Part shown: one piece after another, positions 1 to 8,329 of the stretch | How the letters are laid out: every line of letters begins with the position of its first letter | Numbering within the stretch: the stretch's first letter is position 1 | Source of the DNA: an uncultured Dokdonia sp. | GTDB lineage: Bacteria > Bacteroidota > Bacteroidia > Flavobacteriales > Flavobacteriaceae | Direction: 5' to 3' | NCBI RefSeq assembly: GCF_947496725.1 | Contig: NZ_CANMDS010000005.1 | Span: 124,001-188,000, forward strand | Length of the DNA stretch: 64,000 bases | Notes under the pieces: generated by a model | The model's database searches: none | What the model was told of the DNA's origin: nothing | The model's input: the letters and a program-made list of their open reading frames with translations, nothing else | Translations under genes and position numbers: made by a program

Positions 1-364
1 AAAACCTATTAAGCCTAAAGTACTACTTAGTAAAGTAAAAGCGTTACTACGTAGATTTAAAAATGAGGAAGCTCCTTCTCAAATAACTAAGGTGGGTAAA
101 CTCATTATAAACCGAGAAGAGTATAAAGTTTTTAAGGGTAAGGAAGAACTCTCATTACCCAGAAAAGAATTTGAACTACTATCACTACTTACTTCAAAAC
201 CTGGAAAAGTATTTACCAGAGAAGATATACTTGATAAGGTATGGGGACTTGAAGTTGTAGTAGGTGGACGTACGATAGATGTACATATACGTAAGCTTAG
301 GGAGAAAATAGGTGACGAATCATTTAAAACTGTAAAAGGTGTAGGTTATAAATTTGTGATCTAA
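1..364 (+). CDS. OmpR/PhoB-family response regulator, C-terminal part
   Basis: Partial gene open at the left edge; the reading frame starts at base 2. What remains is the end of the receiver domain, a linker, and a complete winged-helix DNA-binding domain. The winged helix carries the family signatures LPRKEFELLSLL, FTREDILDKVWG, RTIDVHIRKLREK and a closing VKGVGYKF. The stop codon TAA (362-364) shares its last base with the ATG of the histidine kinase that follows, so the two are translationally coupled as a two-component pair. Its phosphorylation site and target genes cannot be seen here. The family assignment is firm; the physiological signal is unknown. Confidence 0.93.
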   Translation, partial: KPIKPKVLLSKVKALLRRFKNEEAPSQITKVGKLIINREEYKVFKGKEELSLPRKEFELLSLLTSKPGKVFTREDILDKVWGLEVVVGGRTIDVHIRKLREKIGDESFKTVKGVGYKFVI

Positions 365-1419
365 TGGCCTCAGATGTAAAACAGCCGTACTCGTTTGCAC
401 TTATAACGGCGGCTTATATTACGGTGCTTTTTGCACTACTTATTTTAGCTCTTGAATTTATACAAGACAGCGAGCCTGTGTGGTGGCTGGTCTTTGTGGG
501 GATTCTAGTTTGCTATGTATTGTCATTTTTACTTATTCATTTTAGAACGCAACTGTTTATATTTAAAAAAGTAAGGGAGATTTATGATAATGTAAAGCTC
601 TTAGAAGATGTAAGCCTCACTGCAGATAATATTACTACAGATATGGCCTCACTTTCTGAAGAAGTAGAGCGTTATGCTAAGAGTAAAAAAATAGAAATAG
701 AATCTTTAAGAGTACAAGAAGAGTATCGTCGTAACTTTTTAGGCAATGTGGCTCACGAGCTAAAAACACCTTTGTTTACCGTACAAGGATATATACTTAC
801 GTTACTAGACGGCGCTATAAAAGATAAATCTGTTAGAAAAAAATACCTATCTCGTGCAGAAAAAGGTGTAGATCGCTTGATTTACTTAGTAAATGATCTT
901 GATATGATTACTAAGTTAGAAGTGGGAGATCTTAATATTAATTATGAATATTTCAATCTTGTAAAGTTAATTTACGCAACTTTTGAGATGCTAGAAATGG
1001 AAGCTGCAAAACGTAATATAACACTTGCCTTTGACGATTCTTATGCAAAGAAGGTAATGGTTAATGCAGATAGGGAACGTATACAGCAATTACTCACAAA
1101 CTTAATAGGAAACTCTATAAAATACGGTAAGGAAAACGGTACCACAGAAGTGAGTATACAAGATTTGATTCAAAACAAATTACTTATACGAGTGACAGAT
1201 AACGGGGAAGGAATTGAGCCAGATCATCTACCACGCTTATTTGAGCGATTTTATAGAGTAGATAAGTCTCGCAACCGTAAGGTAGGAGGATCAGGTCTGG
1301 GGCTCTCTATTGTTAAACATATCATTGAGGCGCACGAAGAGAAAGTTTATGTTGAAAGCGAGTTTGGCGTGGGGTCTGAATTCTCGTTTACGCTCGAAAA
1401 GGCCGAAATTATCGAGTAA
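364..1419 (+). CDS. Sensor histidine kinase
   Basis: A 351-residue membrane kinase, partner of the regulator just upstream (1-base overlap). Two hydrophobic segments at about residues 12-32 and 40-60 are separated by only a few residues, so there is almost no periplasmic sensor. Signal is probably sensed in the membrane or cytoplasm. The dimerisation/phosphoacceptor helix has NVAHELKTPL with His131. The ATPase domain shows NLIGNSIKYG (N box), DNGEGI (G1), LFERFYRVD (F box) and GGSGLGLSIV (G2). Its last 129 bases are also read on the other strand as the end of the glycosyltransferase gene, which is unusual. Known role of the family: autophosphorylate and pass phosphate to the regulator. Confidence 0.95.
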   Translation: MASDVKQPYSFALITAAYITVLFALLILALEFIQDSEPVWWLVFVGILVCYVLSFLLIHFRTQLFIFKKVREIYDNVKLLEDVSLTADNITTDMASLSEEVERYAKSKKIEIESLRVQEEYRRNFLGNVAHELKTPLFTVQGYILTLLDGAIKDKSVRKKYLSRAEKGVDRLIYLVNDLDMITKLEVGDLNINYEYFNLVKLIYATFEMLEMEAAKRNITLAFDDSYAKKVMVNADRERIQQLLTNLIGNSIKYGKENGTTEVSIQDLIQNKLLIRVTDNGEGIEPDHLPRLFERFYRVDKSRNRKVGGSGLGLSIVKHIIEAHEEKVYVESEFGVGSEFSFTLEKAEIIE

Positions 1420-2451
1420 ATCACTAGCCTCTATACCCTTTTCAAAACCTGGGTAAACAGACATTTTAGATAAATCCTTAGTTTTAAACTCATCTTGAAC
1501 TGCAAAAGGTGCAATTTTATTTTCTTTTAACAAAGCCGCAAGATACTCCTGCTCAGACTGTCCTGGTGTAGGGATAAAGAATGCCTTTTTCTTCATCACA
1601 GCTAGATCCATTATCGTCGTATAGCCAGATCTTGCTATGATATACCCACTTTGATTAATCACCTTTTCAAGCTCCTTAGTAGTAAGGAAATTAATTACTT
1701 TAATGTTAGGCTTAGTATGGGTGATGGTTTTTTCATCTTCAGGTTTACCTCGTACAATTAAAAACTGCCCATTGAGCTTTTTGAAGTTTTTTGTAATAAT
1801 CTCTTCTAGCATAGAGCGCTGTGGCTCTGGTCCAGAAAGCACAGCTGTTGCTGTGTACTTTAACTCTTCTGGCCTTGCCTTCATCCTGCTTAAGGGCCCT
1901 ATGTATCGCGTAGGTATTGATAAGCTTTTGTCTGGGTGGCCTAAAACTCCACTTAAATTAAAATCACCTTTAAGATCTGGAACCCAGCACTCATTAAAGC
2001 GCTCTAGATACTTCTTATGTATAGCTGTAGAGATTTTTGTAGTGCTACCACTTAGCACCTGTAACTGGTGACTTATGATCACACAAGGCACTTGATTTGT
2101 ATACAAACCTAGGCGGTTATCAGAGATAACTCCATCTATATTTAATGCCGGGATGAGTTTTTCTAGCTCTTTGTGTTCGCTACGTATACTTTTACGTATT
2201 GATGGTAAATTAGATATAAGCTTGCGTTTAAAGTTTTTACCCTTTTCTGCGTACTCAATCTTATAAGATGGCAGCGAGACAAAAGAAAGTTTTGGAAACT
2301 CCTTTTTAAGTAATTTAAGCGCATCACCATCACTGGCTATGGTAACCTTATGATTTTGAGATAAAAGCGCATTAATAATAGGGATACAACGCGTCGCGTG
2401 ACCCAATCCCCAGTTAAGAGGAGCAACTAGTATGTGCTTATTTCTTTTCAC
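1291..2451 (-). CDS. MurG-like family glycosyltransferase (predicted)
   Basis: A 386-residue protein of the UDP-GlcNAc-transferase-like fold (GT-B). The N-terminus LVAPLNWGLGHATRCIPI is the glycine-rich nucleotide-sugar loop seen in this family. A C-terminal IIARSGYTTIMDLAVMKKKAFFIPTPGQSEQEYLA segment is the donor-binding region (given here by positions about 275-308). The acceptor is unknown. The start is GTG at 2451, since an ATG overlapping it is followed at once by a stop. The last about 38 residues run antisense through the histidine kinase gene and look like an extension after loss of the ancestral stop near 1420. Function beyond glycosyl transfer is not claimed. Confidence 0.8.
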   Translation of the reverse strand: MKRNKHILVAPLNWGLGHATRCIPIINALLSQNHKVTIASDGDALKLLKKEFPKLSFVSLPSYKIEYAEKGKNFKRKLISNLPSIRKSIRSEHKELEKLIPALNIDGVISDNRLGLYTNQVPCVIISHQLQVLSGSTTKISTAIHKKYLERFNECWVPDLKGDFNLSGVLGHPDKSLSIPTRYIGPLSRMKARPEELKYTATAVLSGPEPQRSMLEEIITKNFKKLNGQFLIVRGKPEDEKTITHTKPNIKVINFLTTKELEKVINQSGYIIARSGYTTIMDLAVMKKKAFFIPTPGQSEQEYLAALLKENKIAPFAVQDEFKTKDLSKMSVYPGFEKGIEASDLLDNFGLFERKREFRPHAKLAFNINFLFVRLNDMFNNREPQT

Positions 2452-2454
2452 ATT

Positions 2455-2462
2455 GCAAATAT
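2455..2462 (-). promoter_or_regulatory. Possible -7 box directly at the glycosyltransferase start
   Basis: On the minus strand GATATTTG (one mismatch to TAnnTTTG) ends only three bases before the GTG start at 2451. Transcription from it would begin at or near the start codon, giving a leaderless message. No convincing -33 TTG was identified, so confidence is limited. Confidence 0.35.
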
Positions 2463-2519
2463 CTATCTCTTAGACGTAGTAAAAGTTTCCTTAATTTTAC
2501 CAAAACATTAAATATACCT

Positions 2520-3194
2520 GTGGGAAGTAAAAATAAGCTTAAGAGATTCCGTGAGAATGAGACATTCTCAAACGTAGTACAGCCGTCTAGAGAAGAACTG
2601 GTAGATGGAACTTTTCCTCTTAAGGGTAAGTGGAATTCAGATTTTTTCAAAAATGATAACCCTATTGTAGTAGAGCTGGGCTGTGGTAAAGGTGAGTATT
2701 CTGTAGGACTTGCAGAGAAGTATCCAGACAAGAATTTTATAGGTATAGACATCAAGGGTGCACGATTTTGGCGTGGAGCAAAAACCGCTCTAGAAGACAA
2801 TCTTGACAATGTAGGTTTTATGCGCACGCAAATAGAGCTTATTGAGTACGCTTTCGCGAAAGCGGAAATAGATGAGATATGGATCACCTTTCCAGACCCT
2901 CAAATCAAGTACAAGCGCACTAAGCACCGTATGACTAATACAGAGTTTCTCCAAAAATATAAGAATGTTTTGAAGGAGGATGGTTGTGTGAATCTCAAGA
3001 CAGACTCAGAGTTTATGCACGGTTACACACTGGGATTACTACACGGTGAGGGTCACGAGATTTTAGAAGCAAATCATAATGTGTATAAAAACGAATACTC
3101 GCCAGAAGAGGTTGTGGGGATTCAAACTTTTTATGAAAAACAATATCTAGAACAAGGAAAACCAATTACTTATATTAAATTTAGAGTCAAGTAA
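2520..3194 (+). CDS. trmB: tRNA (guanine-N7-)-methyltransferase
   Basis: A 224-residue SAM-dependent methyltransferase that methylates G46 of tRNAs. The start is GTG (2520), giving the characteristic N-terminus MGSKNKLKRF. Motif I for SAM is VVELGCGKGEYS, and the TrmB signature IWITFPDPQIKYKRTKHR follows at about residues 120-137. The dispersed palindrome at 2850-2863 lies inside the gene and encodes AFAKA around residues 111-115, just before the catalytic motif. It is divergent from the glycosyltransferase, with 68 bases between the starts, and is followed after 9 bases by the LysE-type gene. Confidence 0.96.
   Translation: MGSKNKLKRFRENETFSNVVQPSREELVDGTFPLKGKWNSDFFKNDNPIVVELGCGKGEYSVGLAEKYPDKNFIGIDIKGARFWRGAKTALEDNLDNVGFMRTQIELIEYAFAKAEIDEIWITFPDPQIKYKRTKHRMTNTEFLQKYKNVLKEDGCVNLKTDSEFMHGYTLGLLHGEGHEILEANHNVYKNEYSPEEVVGIQTFYEKQYLEQGKPITYIKFRVK
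2850..2863. repeat. Dispersed palindrome, copy 1 (in trmB)
   Basis: Perfect GCTTTCGCGAAAGC; read in frame as AFAKA in TrmB. Confidence 0.95.
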
Positions 3195-3203
3195 CGGGCA
3201 CCC

Positions 3204-3833
3204 TTGGAGACAACCAAACTTTTTTTAATAACCTATTTTGCAGCGCTAGCCGGAGTGATACCGCCTGGGCTAATAAATATGTCTGTTGCAAAAACGTGTG
3301 TTGAGCGTGGTCGCAATAATGGGCTGCTAGTTGCTCTTGGAGCTTCTTTTGTTGTGGTTTTTCAGGCACTTATAGCCGTATTACTTGCGCGCTATATTTT
3401 TGGAAATCCATATGTGCAGAGTATGCTATTGCGCACAGGTCTTGTGATTTTCTTAATAATGGCCATCTTTTTCTTTGTAAAAGCAAAGCAAAGCAAAGTC
3501 CCTAAGGTGAAAATATCAAAAAATAGAGGTTTAAAAAGTCTAGGTAAAGGGATGGCTATCTCTGCACTTAATGTATTGCCTATCCCTTACTTCTGTGCGC
3601 TGGGTGCTGCGCTTAATGTAAGCGGTAAGGTAGAGTATGATGTAGTGGCAATTGTACTGTTTGTAGTTGCTGCCGCTGTAGGCACTTTTAGTGCGTTATA
3701 TCTTTACGTTCTTTTCTTTGCTCGTATCCAAAATAGAGAGAGCTCCTTTGCTCGCTTTTCAAACTATTTTATGGCTGGACTTATGGTCATACTTATGTTA
3801 ATTACACTCGTACGCACCATCTACTTCGAATGA
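3204..3833 (+). CDS. LysE-family membrane exporter
   Basis: A 209-residue, highly hydrophobic protein with about six membrane helices. The first helix carries GVIPPGLINMSVAKTC, the conserved PxGP-like motif of the LysE/RhtB amino-acid exporter superfamily. Substrate is unknown; family members export amino acids or related metabolites. The only in-frame start that keeps the first helix intact is TTG at 3204, nine bases after trmB stops. The end overlaps the next start by 4 bases (ATGA), so trmB, this gene and the alkyltransferase-like gene look like one transcript. Confidence 0.85.
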   Translation: METTKLFLITYFAALAGVIPPGLINMSVAKTCVERGRNNGLLVALGASFVVVFQALIAVLLARYIFGNPYVQSMLLRTGLVIFLIMAIFFFVKAKQSKVPKVKISKNRGLKSLGKGMAISALNVLPIPYFCALGAALNVSGKVEYDVVAIVLFVVAAAVGTFSALYLYVLFFARIQNRESSFARFSNYFMAGLMVILMLITLVRTIYFE

Positions 3834-4168
3834 ATTACGCTCCAGAGACAGAAAACTTTTTTCAAAAGGTATATGCCGTAGCAGCGTTAATACCTTACGG
3901 TAGAGTAACGAGTTATGGTGCTATTGCAAAGTATCTAGGTGCTGCACGTAGTAGTCGTATGGTAGGTTGGGCAATGAATGGTGCTAGTAATCATCCAGAA
4001 GTGCCAGCACATAGAGTTGTAAATAGAGTAGGACTCCTTACTGGTAAACATCATTTTCCGCAAACTAACTTAATGCAGCAATTACTTGAAAATGAAGATA
4101 TAGAGATTAAGGATGATAAGGTGGTTCATTTTAAAAAGCACTTTTGGGATCCTATAATTGAGCTATAA
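3830..4168 (+). CDS. MGMT-fold alkyltransferase-like protein (ATL type)
   Basis: A 112-residue protein with the C-terminal DNA-binding fold of O6-alkylguanine-DNA alkyltransferase: IPYGRVTSYGAIAKYLG (helix-turn-helix), then ARSSRMVGWAMNGA (arginine finger region). The active-site motif that is PCHRV in true alkyltransferases reads PAHRV here, so the alkyl-accepting cysteine is replaced by alanine. By family knowledge such ATL proteins bind O6-alkylguanine lesions and hand them to nucleotide excision repair instead of repairing them directly. It overlaps the upstream exporter gene by 4 bases. Confidence 0.88.
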   Translation: MNYAPETENFFQKVYAVAALIPYGRVTSYGAIAKYLGAARSSRMVGWAMNGASNHPEVPAHRVVNRVGLLTGKHHFPQTNLMQQLLENEDIEIKDDKVVHFKKHFWDPIIEL

Positions 4169-4267
4169 ATTACAGATTGTTAGTACTAGTTTTTACAATA
4201 GACAATTTGAGTAGATTAGTGTGCCAGTTTCTATTTTAAATTATCAAATATTTTGAAAATCCAAGTA

Positions 4268-4299
4268 TTGGAAATTACCCCTATGCAGTTGTATCTTTG
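4268..4299 (+). promoter_or_regulatory. Flavobacterial promoter for the mrp operon
   Basis: TTG at 4268-4270 and TATCTTTG at 4292-4299, separated by 21 bases, match the Bacteroidota TTG / TAnnTTTG promoter. The ATG of mrp is 50 bases downstream. Confidence 0.75.
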
Positions 4300-4349
4300 C
4301 ATTTAGAATTAGTCTAATTAAAGGCTGGTTTTGAATTGCTTAATAAAAG

Positions 4350-5486
4350 ATGAAATTACAAAAGAAAGATATTCTCGAGGCTTTAAAAACTATTACTGCT
4401 CCAGGTGCTGGAGAAAATATGGTAGATAGTGGCGCAGTTACAAACGTTCTTACATTTGGAGATGAGGTAATTGTAGATATCACTATAAACAACCCTACAC
4501 TACAAGCTCGTAAAAAAGCAGAGGTTGATATTATGAAAACCATACACGATAAGGTTTTTGATAAAGCACAAGTAAAGGTAAATGTAAAAGTTACTGCTCC
4601 CGCAAAGGAAGATAAAGTAGAGATTAAAGGAAAAGCGATACCTGGTATAAAAAACATCGTAGCTGTAGCCTCTGGTAAAGGAGGTGTGGGTAAATCTACT
4701 GTAACGTCTAACATTGCAGTGACGCTTGCAAAAATGGGCTTTAAAGTAGGTATTCTTGATGCAGATATTTATGGGCCATCTGTGCCTATTATGTTTGACG
4801 TGGCAAATGAGAGGCCACTCTCTGTAAACGTAGACGGAAAGTCTAAAATGAAACCTATAGAAAGCTACGGGGTAAAAGTACTCTCGATAGGATTTTTTAC
4901 AAAACCAGATCAAGCAGTTATATGGAGAGGACCTATGGCAGCAAAGGCGCTTAACCAGATGATTTTTGACGCAGCCTGGGGAGAGCTAGATTTCTTACTT
5001 TTAGACTTACCTCCTGGTACGGGTGATATACACTTAAGCATTATGCAATCACTACCTATTACAGGAGCTGTAGTAGTAAGTACACCACAAAATGTGGCAC
5101 TTGCAGATGCAAAGAAGGGTGTGGCAATGTTTAAGCAAGAGAGTATAAATGTTCCTGTTTTAGGAATTGTAGAAAATATGGCTTACTTCACACCAGATGA
5201 GTTGCCAGATAATAAATATTACATCTTTGGTAAAGAAGGAGCAAAAAACCTCGCCGAAGATTTAGGTGTACGTTTACTAGGTGAGATTCCATTAGTACAA
5301 AGTATACGTGAGGCAGGAGATGTAGGACGTCCAGCAGCATTACAGGCTAACACGCCTACTATGGAAGCTTTTGATAACTTGACAAAAAATGTTGTTGAGG
5401 AGACTGTGCGTCGTAACACAGACCTACCAGCTACCGAAGCAATTAAGATTACCACAATGGCAGGATGTTCTGCCGTAAAGAATTAA
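4350..5486 (+). CDS. mrp: Mrp/ApbC family Fe-S cluster carrier ATPase
   Basis: A 378-residue P-loop ATPase that by family knowledge binds and transfers iron-sulfur clusters. Residues 1-80 form a MIP18/DUF59-type domain; the deviant Walker A GKGGVGKST is at about 109-117, followed by DADIYGPSVP and DLPPGTGDIHL. The CxxC found in many Mrp proteins after ENM is not present: the stretch reads ENMAYFTPDELPDNKYY, which I recall as the usual Bacteroidota form. It is first in a transcript with the NifU-like scaffold (2-base gap), ferredoxin reductase and ferredoxin, consistent with Fe-S and redox work. A strong promoter lies upstream. Confidence 0.95.
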   Translation: MKLQKKDILEALKTITAPGAGENMVDSGAVTNVLTFGDEVIVDITINNPTLQARKKAEVDIMKTIHDKVFDKAQVKVNVKVTAPAKEDKVEIKGKAIPGIKNIVAVASGKGGVGKSTVTSNIAVTLAKMGFKVGILDADIYGPSVPIMFDVANERPLSVNVDGKSKMKPIESYGVKVLSIGFFTKPDQAVIWRGPMAAKALNQMIFDAAWGELDFLLLDLPPGTGDIHLSIMQSLPITGAVVVSTPQNVALADAKKGVAMFKQESINVPVLGIVENMAYFTPDELPDNKYYIFGKEGAKNLAEDLGVRLLGEIPLVQSIREAGDVGRPAALQANTPTMEAFDNLTKNVVEETVRRNTDLPATEAIKITTMAGCSAVKN

Positions 5487-5488
5487 TT

Positions 5489-5731
5489 ATGAGCGCAGCA
5501 GAGTTAACACAAAAAGTAGAGGATGCCCTTGAGGAGATTCGTCCTTTTTTACAGAGTGATGGAGGCGATATAACACTTCTAGGCATAGATGATGATAAGA
5601 TAGTGCGAGTACAGTTGCAAGGCGCTTGCGTAGGTTGCTCTGTAAATCAAATGACCTTAAAGAGCGGTGTTGAGATGACCATAAAAAAACACGCTCCGCA
5701 AATTGAGCAAGTGATAAACGTTGTTGCGTAG
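5489..5731 (+). CDS. NifU C-terminal domain Fe-S scaffold protein
   Basis: An 80-residue protein that is essentially one NifU/Nfu domain, with the cluster-binding pair in GACVGCSVNQMTLKSG (Cys47 and Cys50). It is expected to bind a 4Fe-4S cluster shared by a dimer. I chose ATG 5489, which lies two bases after the mrp stop and gives MSAAELTQKVE; a start at 5465 inside mrp is possible but adds eight residues unlike the family. It probably works with Mrp as scaffold and carrier. Confidence 0.93.
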   Translation: MSAAELTQKVEDALEEIRPFLQSDGGDITLLGIDDDKIVRVQLQGACVGCSVNQMTLKSGVEMTIKKHAPQIEQVINVVA

Positions 5732-5734
5732 TAC

Positions 5735-5748
5735 GCTTTCGCGAAAGC
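5735..5748. repeat. Dispersed palindrome, copy 2
   Basis: Intergenic between the NifU-like gene and the ferredoxin reductase; extends to the perfect 20-base form TACGCTTTCGCGAAAGCGTA at 5732-5751. It starts right after the NifU stop codon. Confidence 0.95.
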
Positions 5749-5764
5749 GTAAATAGATAAGCAA

Positions 5765-6817
5765 ATGATTAAAACAGATATTCTTATAATAGGAGCAGGA
5801 CCTACAGGTCTTTTTACCGTTTTTGAAGCAGGATTATTAAAGCTAAAATGCCACCTCATAGATGCTTTACCGCAACCGGGAGGTCAGTGTGCAGAGATAT
5901 ATCCTAAAAAACCTATCTATGACATCCCTGCATTTCCAGAAGTACTTGCTGGTGATCTTGTAGACAACTTGATGAAGCAAATCGAGCCTTTTCAACCTGG
6001 ATTTACACTTGGAGAGCGTGCACAAACTATAGATAAACAAGAAGACGGTAGCTTTATAGTAACGACTAATAAAGGAACAAAACACCACGCACCTGTAGTT
6101 GCAATTGCAGGAGGTCTAGGGAGTTTTGAGCCTCGTAAACCACCAATTTCAAATATAGCTAGCTACGAGGACAAAGGAGTAGAGTACATCATACGTGATC
6201 CAGAGTTATACCGTGATAAGAATGTGGTTATTGCTGGCGGAGGTGATAGTGCTCTTGACTGGAGTATCTTCCTTGCAGATGTGGCGAGTGAAGTGACACT
6301 TGTACACCGTCGCAACGAGTTTAGAGGTGCGCTAGATAGCGTAGAAAAAGTACAAGACCTCAAAAACCAAGGTAAAATAAAACTTATCACACCGGCAGAG
6401 GTTGTTGAGGTGATAGGTGAGGGTGCAGTAAGTGGTGTCTCTATAAAACAAGGAGCAGAAGTTTTTACTAAGGATTGTGATCACTTTATACCATTATTTG
6501 GGCTGGCGCCTAAACTGGGACCTATTGCAGACTGGGGCCTTGAGATAGAAAAAAATGCAATCAAGGTAGATAATACGCTCGATTACCAAACTAACATACC
6601 AGGTATTTATGCCATAGGTGATGTAAACACATACCCAGGTAAGCTTAAACTTATACTTTGCGGTTTTCACGAAGCTACGCTTATGTGCCAGAGTGCATTC
6701 CAGCGCATATTTCCAGACAAGCGTTACGTAATGAAGTACACCACTGTAGGTGGCGTAACAGGTTTTGATGGAACTAAAAAAGAAGCGCCAAAAGCGGTTG
6801 TAAAAGCAATTGAGTAA
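5765..6817 (+). CDS. Ferredoxin/flavodoxin-NADP+ reductase, thioredoxin-reductase type
   Basis: A 350-residue flavoprotein. GAGPTGLFTVFEAG near the N-terminus binds FAD; GGQCAEIYPKKPIYDIP is typical of the TrxR-like ferredoxin reductases (YumC type), which lack the CxxC of thioredoxin reductase. IAGGGDSALDW at about 157-167 with HRRNEFRG binds NADPH, and AIGDVNTYPGKLKLI closes the FAD site. It should pass electrons between NADPH and ferredoxin; the adjacent 2Fe-2S ferredoxin gene 27 bases downstream is the natural partner. Confidence 0.93.
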   Translation: MIKTDILIIGAGPTGLFTVFEAGLLKLKCHLIDALPQPGGQCAEIYPKKPIYDIPAFPEVLAGDLVDNLMKQIEPFQPGFTLGERAQTIDKQEDGSFIVTTNKGTKHHAPVVAIAGGLGSFEPRKPPISNIASYEDKGVEYIIRDPELYRDKNVVIAGGGDSALDWSIFLADVASEVTLVHRRNEFRGALDSVEKVQDLKNQGKIKLITPAEVVEVIGEGAVSGVSIKQGAEVFTKDCDHFIPLFGLAPKLGPIADWGLEIEKNAIKVDNTLDYQTNIPGIYAIGDVNTYPGKLKLILCGFHEATLMCQSAFQRIFPDKRYVMKYTTVGGVTGFDGTKKEAPKAVVKAIE

Positions 6818-6844
6818 GCTCACAGTAAGAGGTAAATAAAAGCT

Positions 6845-7177
6845 ATGCCAGCAGATATTAAGATAACTATAATAGACCGTGACGGAGTATCTCACGCTAT
6901 AGATGCTCCTACAGATATGAATATGAACCTTATGGAGGTTGTGCGCTCTTACGAGCTAGCTCCAGAAGGTACTATAGGTGTTTGCGGTGGTATGGCTATG
7001 TGTGCTTCTTGCCAGTGTTATGTAGAGAGTGATCACGAGCTCCCAGAAATGAGTGATGATGAAGATGCAATGCTTGCCGAGGCTTTTTATGTAGAAGATA
7101 ATAGTAGATTGGGCTGCCAGCTTCATATCTCAGAAGAGATGGAAGGGTTAAAAGTGCGACTTGCGCCAGAGTCATAA
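6845..7177 (+). CDS. 2Fe-2S ferredoxin, adrenodoxin-like
   Basis: A 110-residue ferredoxin. The cluster cysteines are in CGGMAMCASC (Cys47, 53, 56) with the fourth in LGCQLH near residue 95; Cys58 is an additional cysteine just after. The spacing is that of the ISC/adrenodoxin-type vertebrate-like ferredoxins rather than plant type. It is last in the mrp-nfu-reductase operon and likely receives electrons from the reductase upstream. Convergent with the phosphoesterase gene, with a 29-base gap. Confidence 0.94.
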   Translation: MPADIKITIIDRDGVSHAIDAPTDMNMNLMEVVRSYELAPEGTIGVCGGMAMCASCQCYVESDHELPEMSDDEDAMLAEAFYVEDNSRLGCQLHISEEMEGLKVRLAPES

Positions 7178-7206
7178 ATCTAGAATAATTACATTTTCTT
7201 TACAAC

Positions 7207-8100
7207 CTATACTTGATAGGCTGTTAGTGCAGTGGGGCCTTCTAGTAACTCCCTCACTACTTGTAGTGTGCCACTCTCTGAGGTGGCAATATGCCATTTT
7301 ATAAGCGAGATAGCTCCACTGTCGACTTCTAAGCCGGTTATACTCCTTGGGTGGACACAACTCCCATCATTAAAGAAAGCAATGTCTCCAGGCTCAGGAA
7401 AACGCGGCCTGTGTGTATGTCCTACTATTGTAAGAAGATTGCTATTATCTGTAATCCATTTTTTAATACGACGCTCTACTTTTATAAGTTCCTTATAATT
7501 TTTTGCTGGACTAGTAGGGTCAGAGATACCAAAGATTTGTAGGGGTTTCCAGAGTACACGTACTAGAAATCTATTAAAGCGCCAGCCGTGATAGTTCATC
7601 CAGTCTGCTTGATGACCGTGACATAAAAACAATTCTTGATGGGTGTCTTGATGTTTTAATACAATGGCCTCGTGATACTCGAGATCTTTAAAGAGTACTT
7701 CTTCTCGGCCATCTTTGGGGTCAAAATACGTGCTTAGATGCTTTTTTACGTAATTTTTATCCCTGTATACCATATCGTGATTTCCCCATATTAAATGAAG
7801 CCTATTTTCAAAATGGAACTTTTGTAGAAGGCGATATACATTTTTATGAGCCCTTAAAATACTTTCAAAAGAGGTGTTTTCCCATAGCTCATCTCCATCA
7901 CCTAGCTCACAATAGGTAAATCCCTCATTGTAGTAATGTTTGAGCGCGTGGTAATAAATGTTTTCATTACGGGCAAAATCATCTGCAAAGCTTTTGTCAC
8001 CACGATGACAGTCAGAAAAGAATACAAGCTTATCTTCATTAGAGAATGAAATTCTTCTCGCTTGCTTGTAAGCTCTGTCTAGACGTTGTTTTGTTTTCAC
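7207..8100 (-). CDS. Calcineurin-like metallophosphoesterase
   Basis: A 297-residue cytoplasmic protein with the five-part dimetal phosphoesterase signature: FFSDCHRGD, LGDGDELWEN, WGNHDM, CHGHQADW and GHTHRPRF. Metal ligands are therefore all present. The closest general type is UDP-diacylglucosamine pyrophosphatase-like or broad phosphatase; I do not claim a substrate. The start is GTG (8100), since no in-frame ATG lies near. A palindrome copy (8149) lies 49 bases upstream. Confidence 0.85.
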   Translation of the reverse strand: MKTKQRLDRAYKQARRISFSNEDKLVFFSDCHRGDKSFADDFARNENIYYHALKHYYNEGFTYCELGDGDELWENTSFESILRAHKNVYRLLQKFHFENRLHLIWGNHDMVYRDKNYVKKHLSTYFDPKDGREEVLFKDLEYHEAIVLKHQDTHQELFLCHGHQADWMNYHGWRFNRFLVRVLWKPLQIFGISDPTSPAKNYKELIKVERRIKKWITDNSNLLTIVGHTHRPRFPEPGDIAFFNDGSCVHPRSITGLEVDSGAISLIKWHIATSESGTLQVVRELLEGPTALTAYQV

Positions 8101-8148
8101 AGTTTAAATATCATAAAAAAGACTGAGATAGTGGGGGTGAATGATACC

Positions 8149-8162
8149 GCTTTCGCGAAAGC
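8149..8162. repeat. Dispersed palindrome, copy 3
   Basis: Intergenic, upstream of the phosphoesterase and downstream of tRNA-Pro(GGG). Confidence 0.95.
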
Positions 8163-8254
8163 GTAAAAAACCACTTGAGCCTACACCACATTTTTGTTGT
8201 CTTTGGACAAGTGTCTGGAGATTAAAATATTCTTTAAAACACTAGAATAAATTG

Positions 8255-8329
8255 TCGGGTAGAGAGGATTCGAACCTCCGATCTCTGGTCCCCCAGACCA
8301 GCACTTTAACCGGACTAAGCTACTACCCG
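8255..8329 (-). tRNA. tRNA-Pro (anticodon GGG)
   Basis: Seventy-five bases on the minus strand. The acceptor stem CGGGTAG pairs with CTACCCG, the T arm has GGTTCGAATCC, and the anticodon stem CTGGT/ACCAG encloses a CTGGGGG loop with anticodon GGG. The discriminator is A and CCA is not encoded. It reads CCC and CCU codons. Confidence 0.97.

Noticed and set aside
1703-2071. Plus-strand ORF of 122 codons across the glycosyltransferase
   Set aside because: Antisense shadow without a recognisable domain; the minus-strand protein has family motifs.
4500-4913. Minus-strand ORF of 137 codons within mrp
   Set aside because: Antisense shadow of a clear P-loop ATPase gene with no motif of its own.
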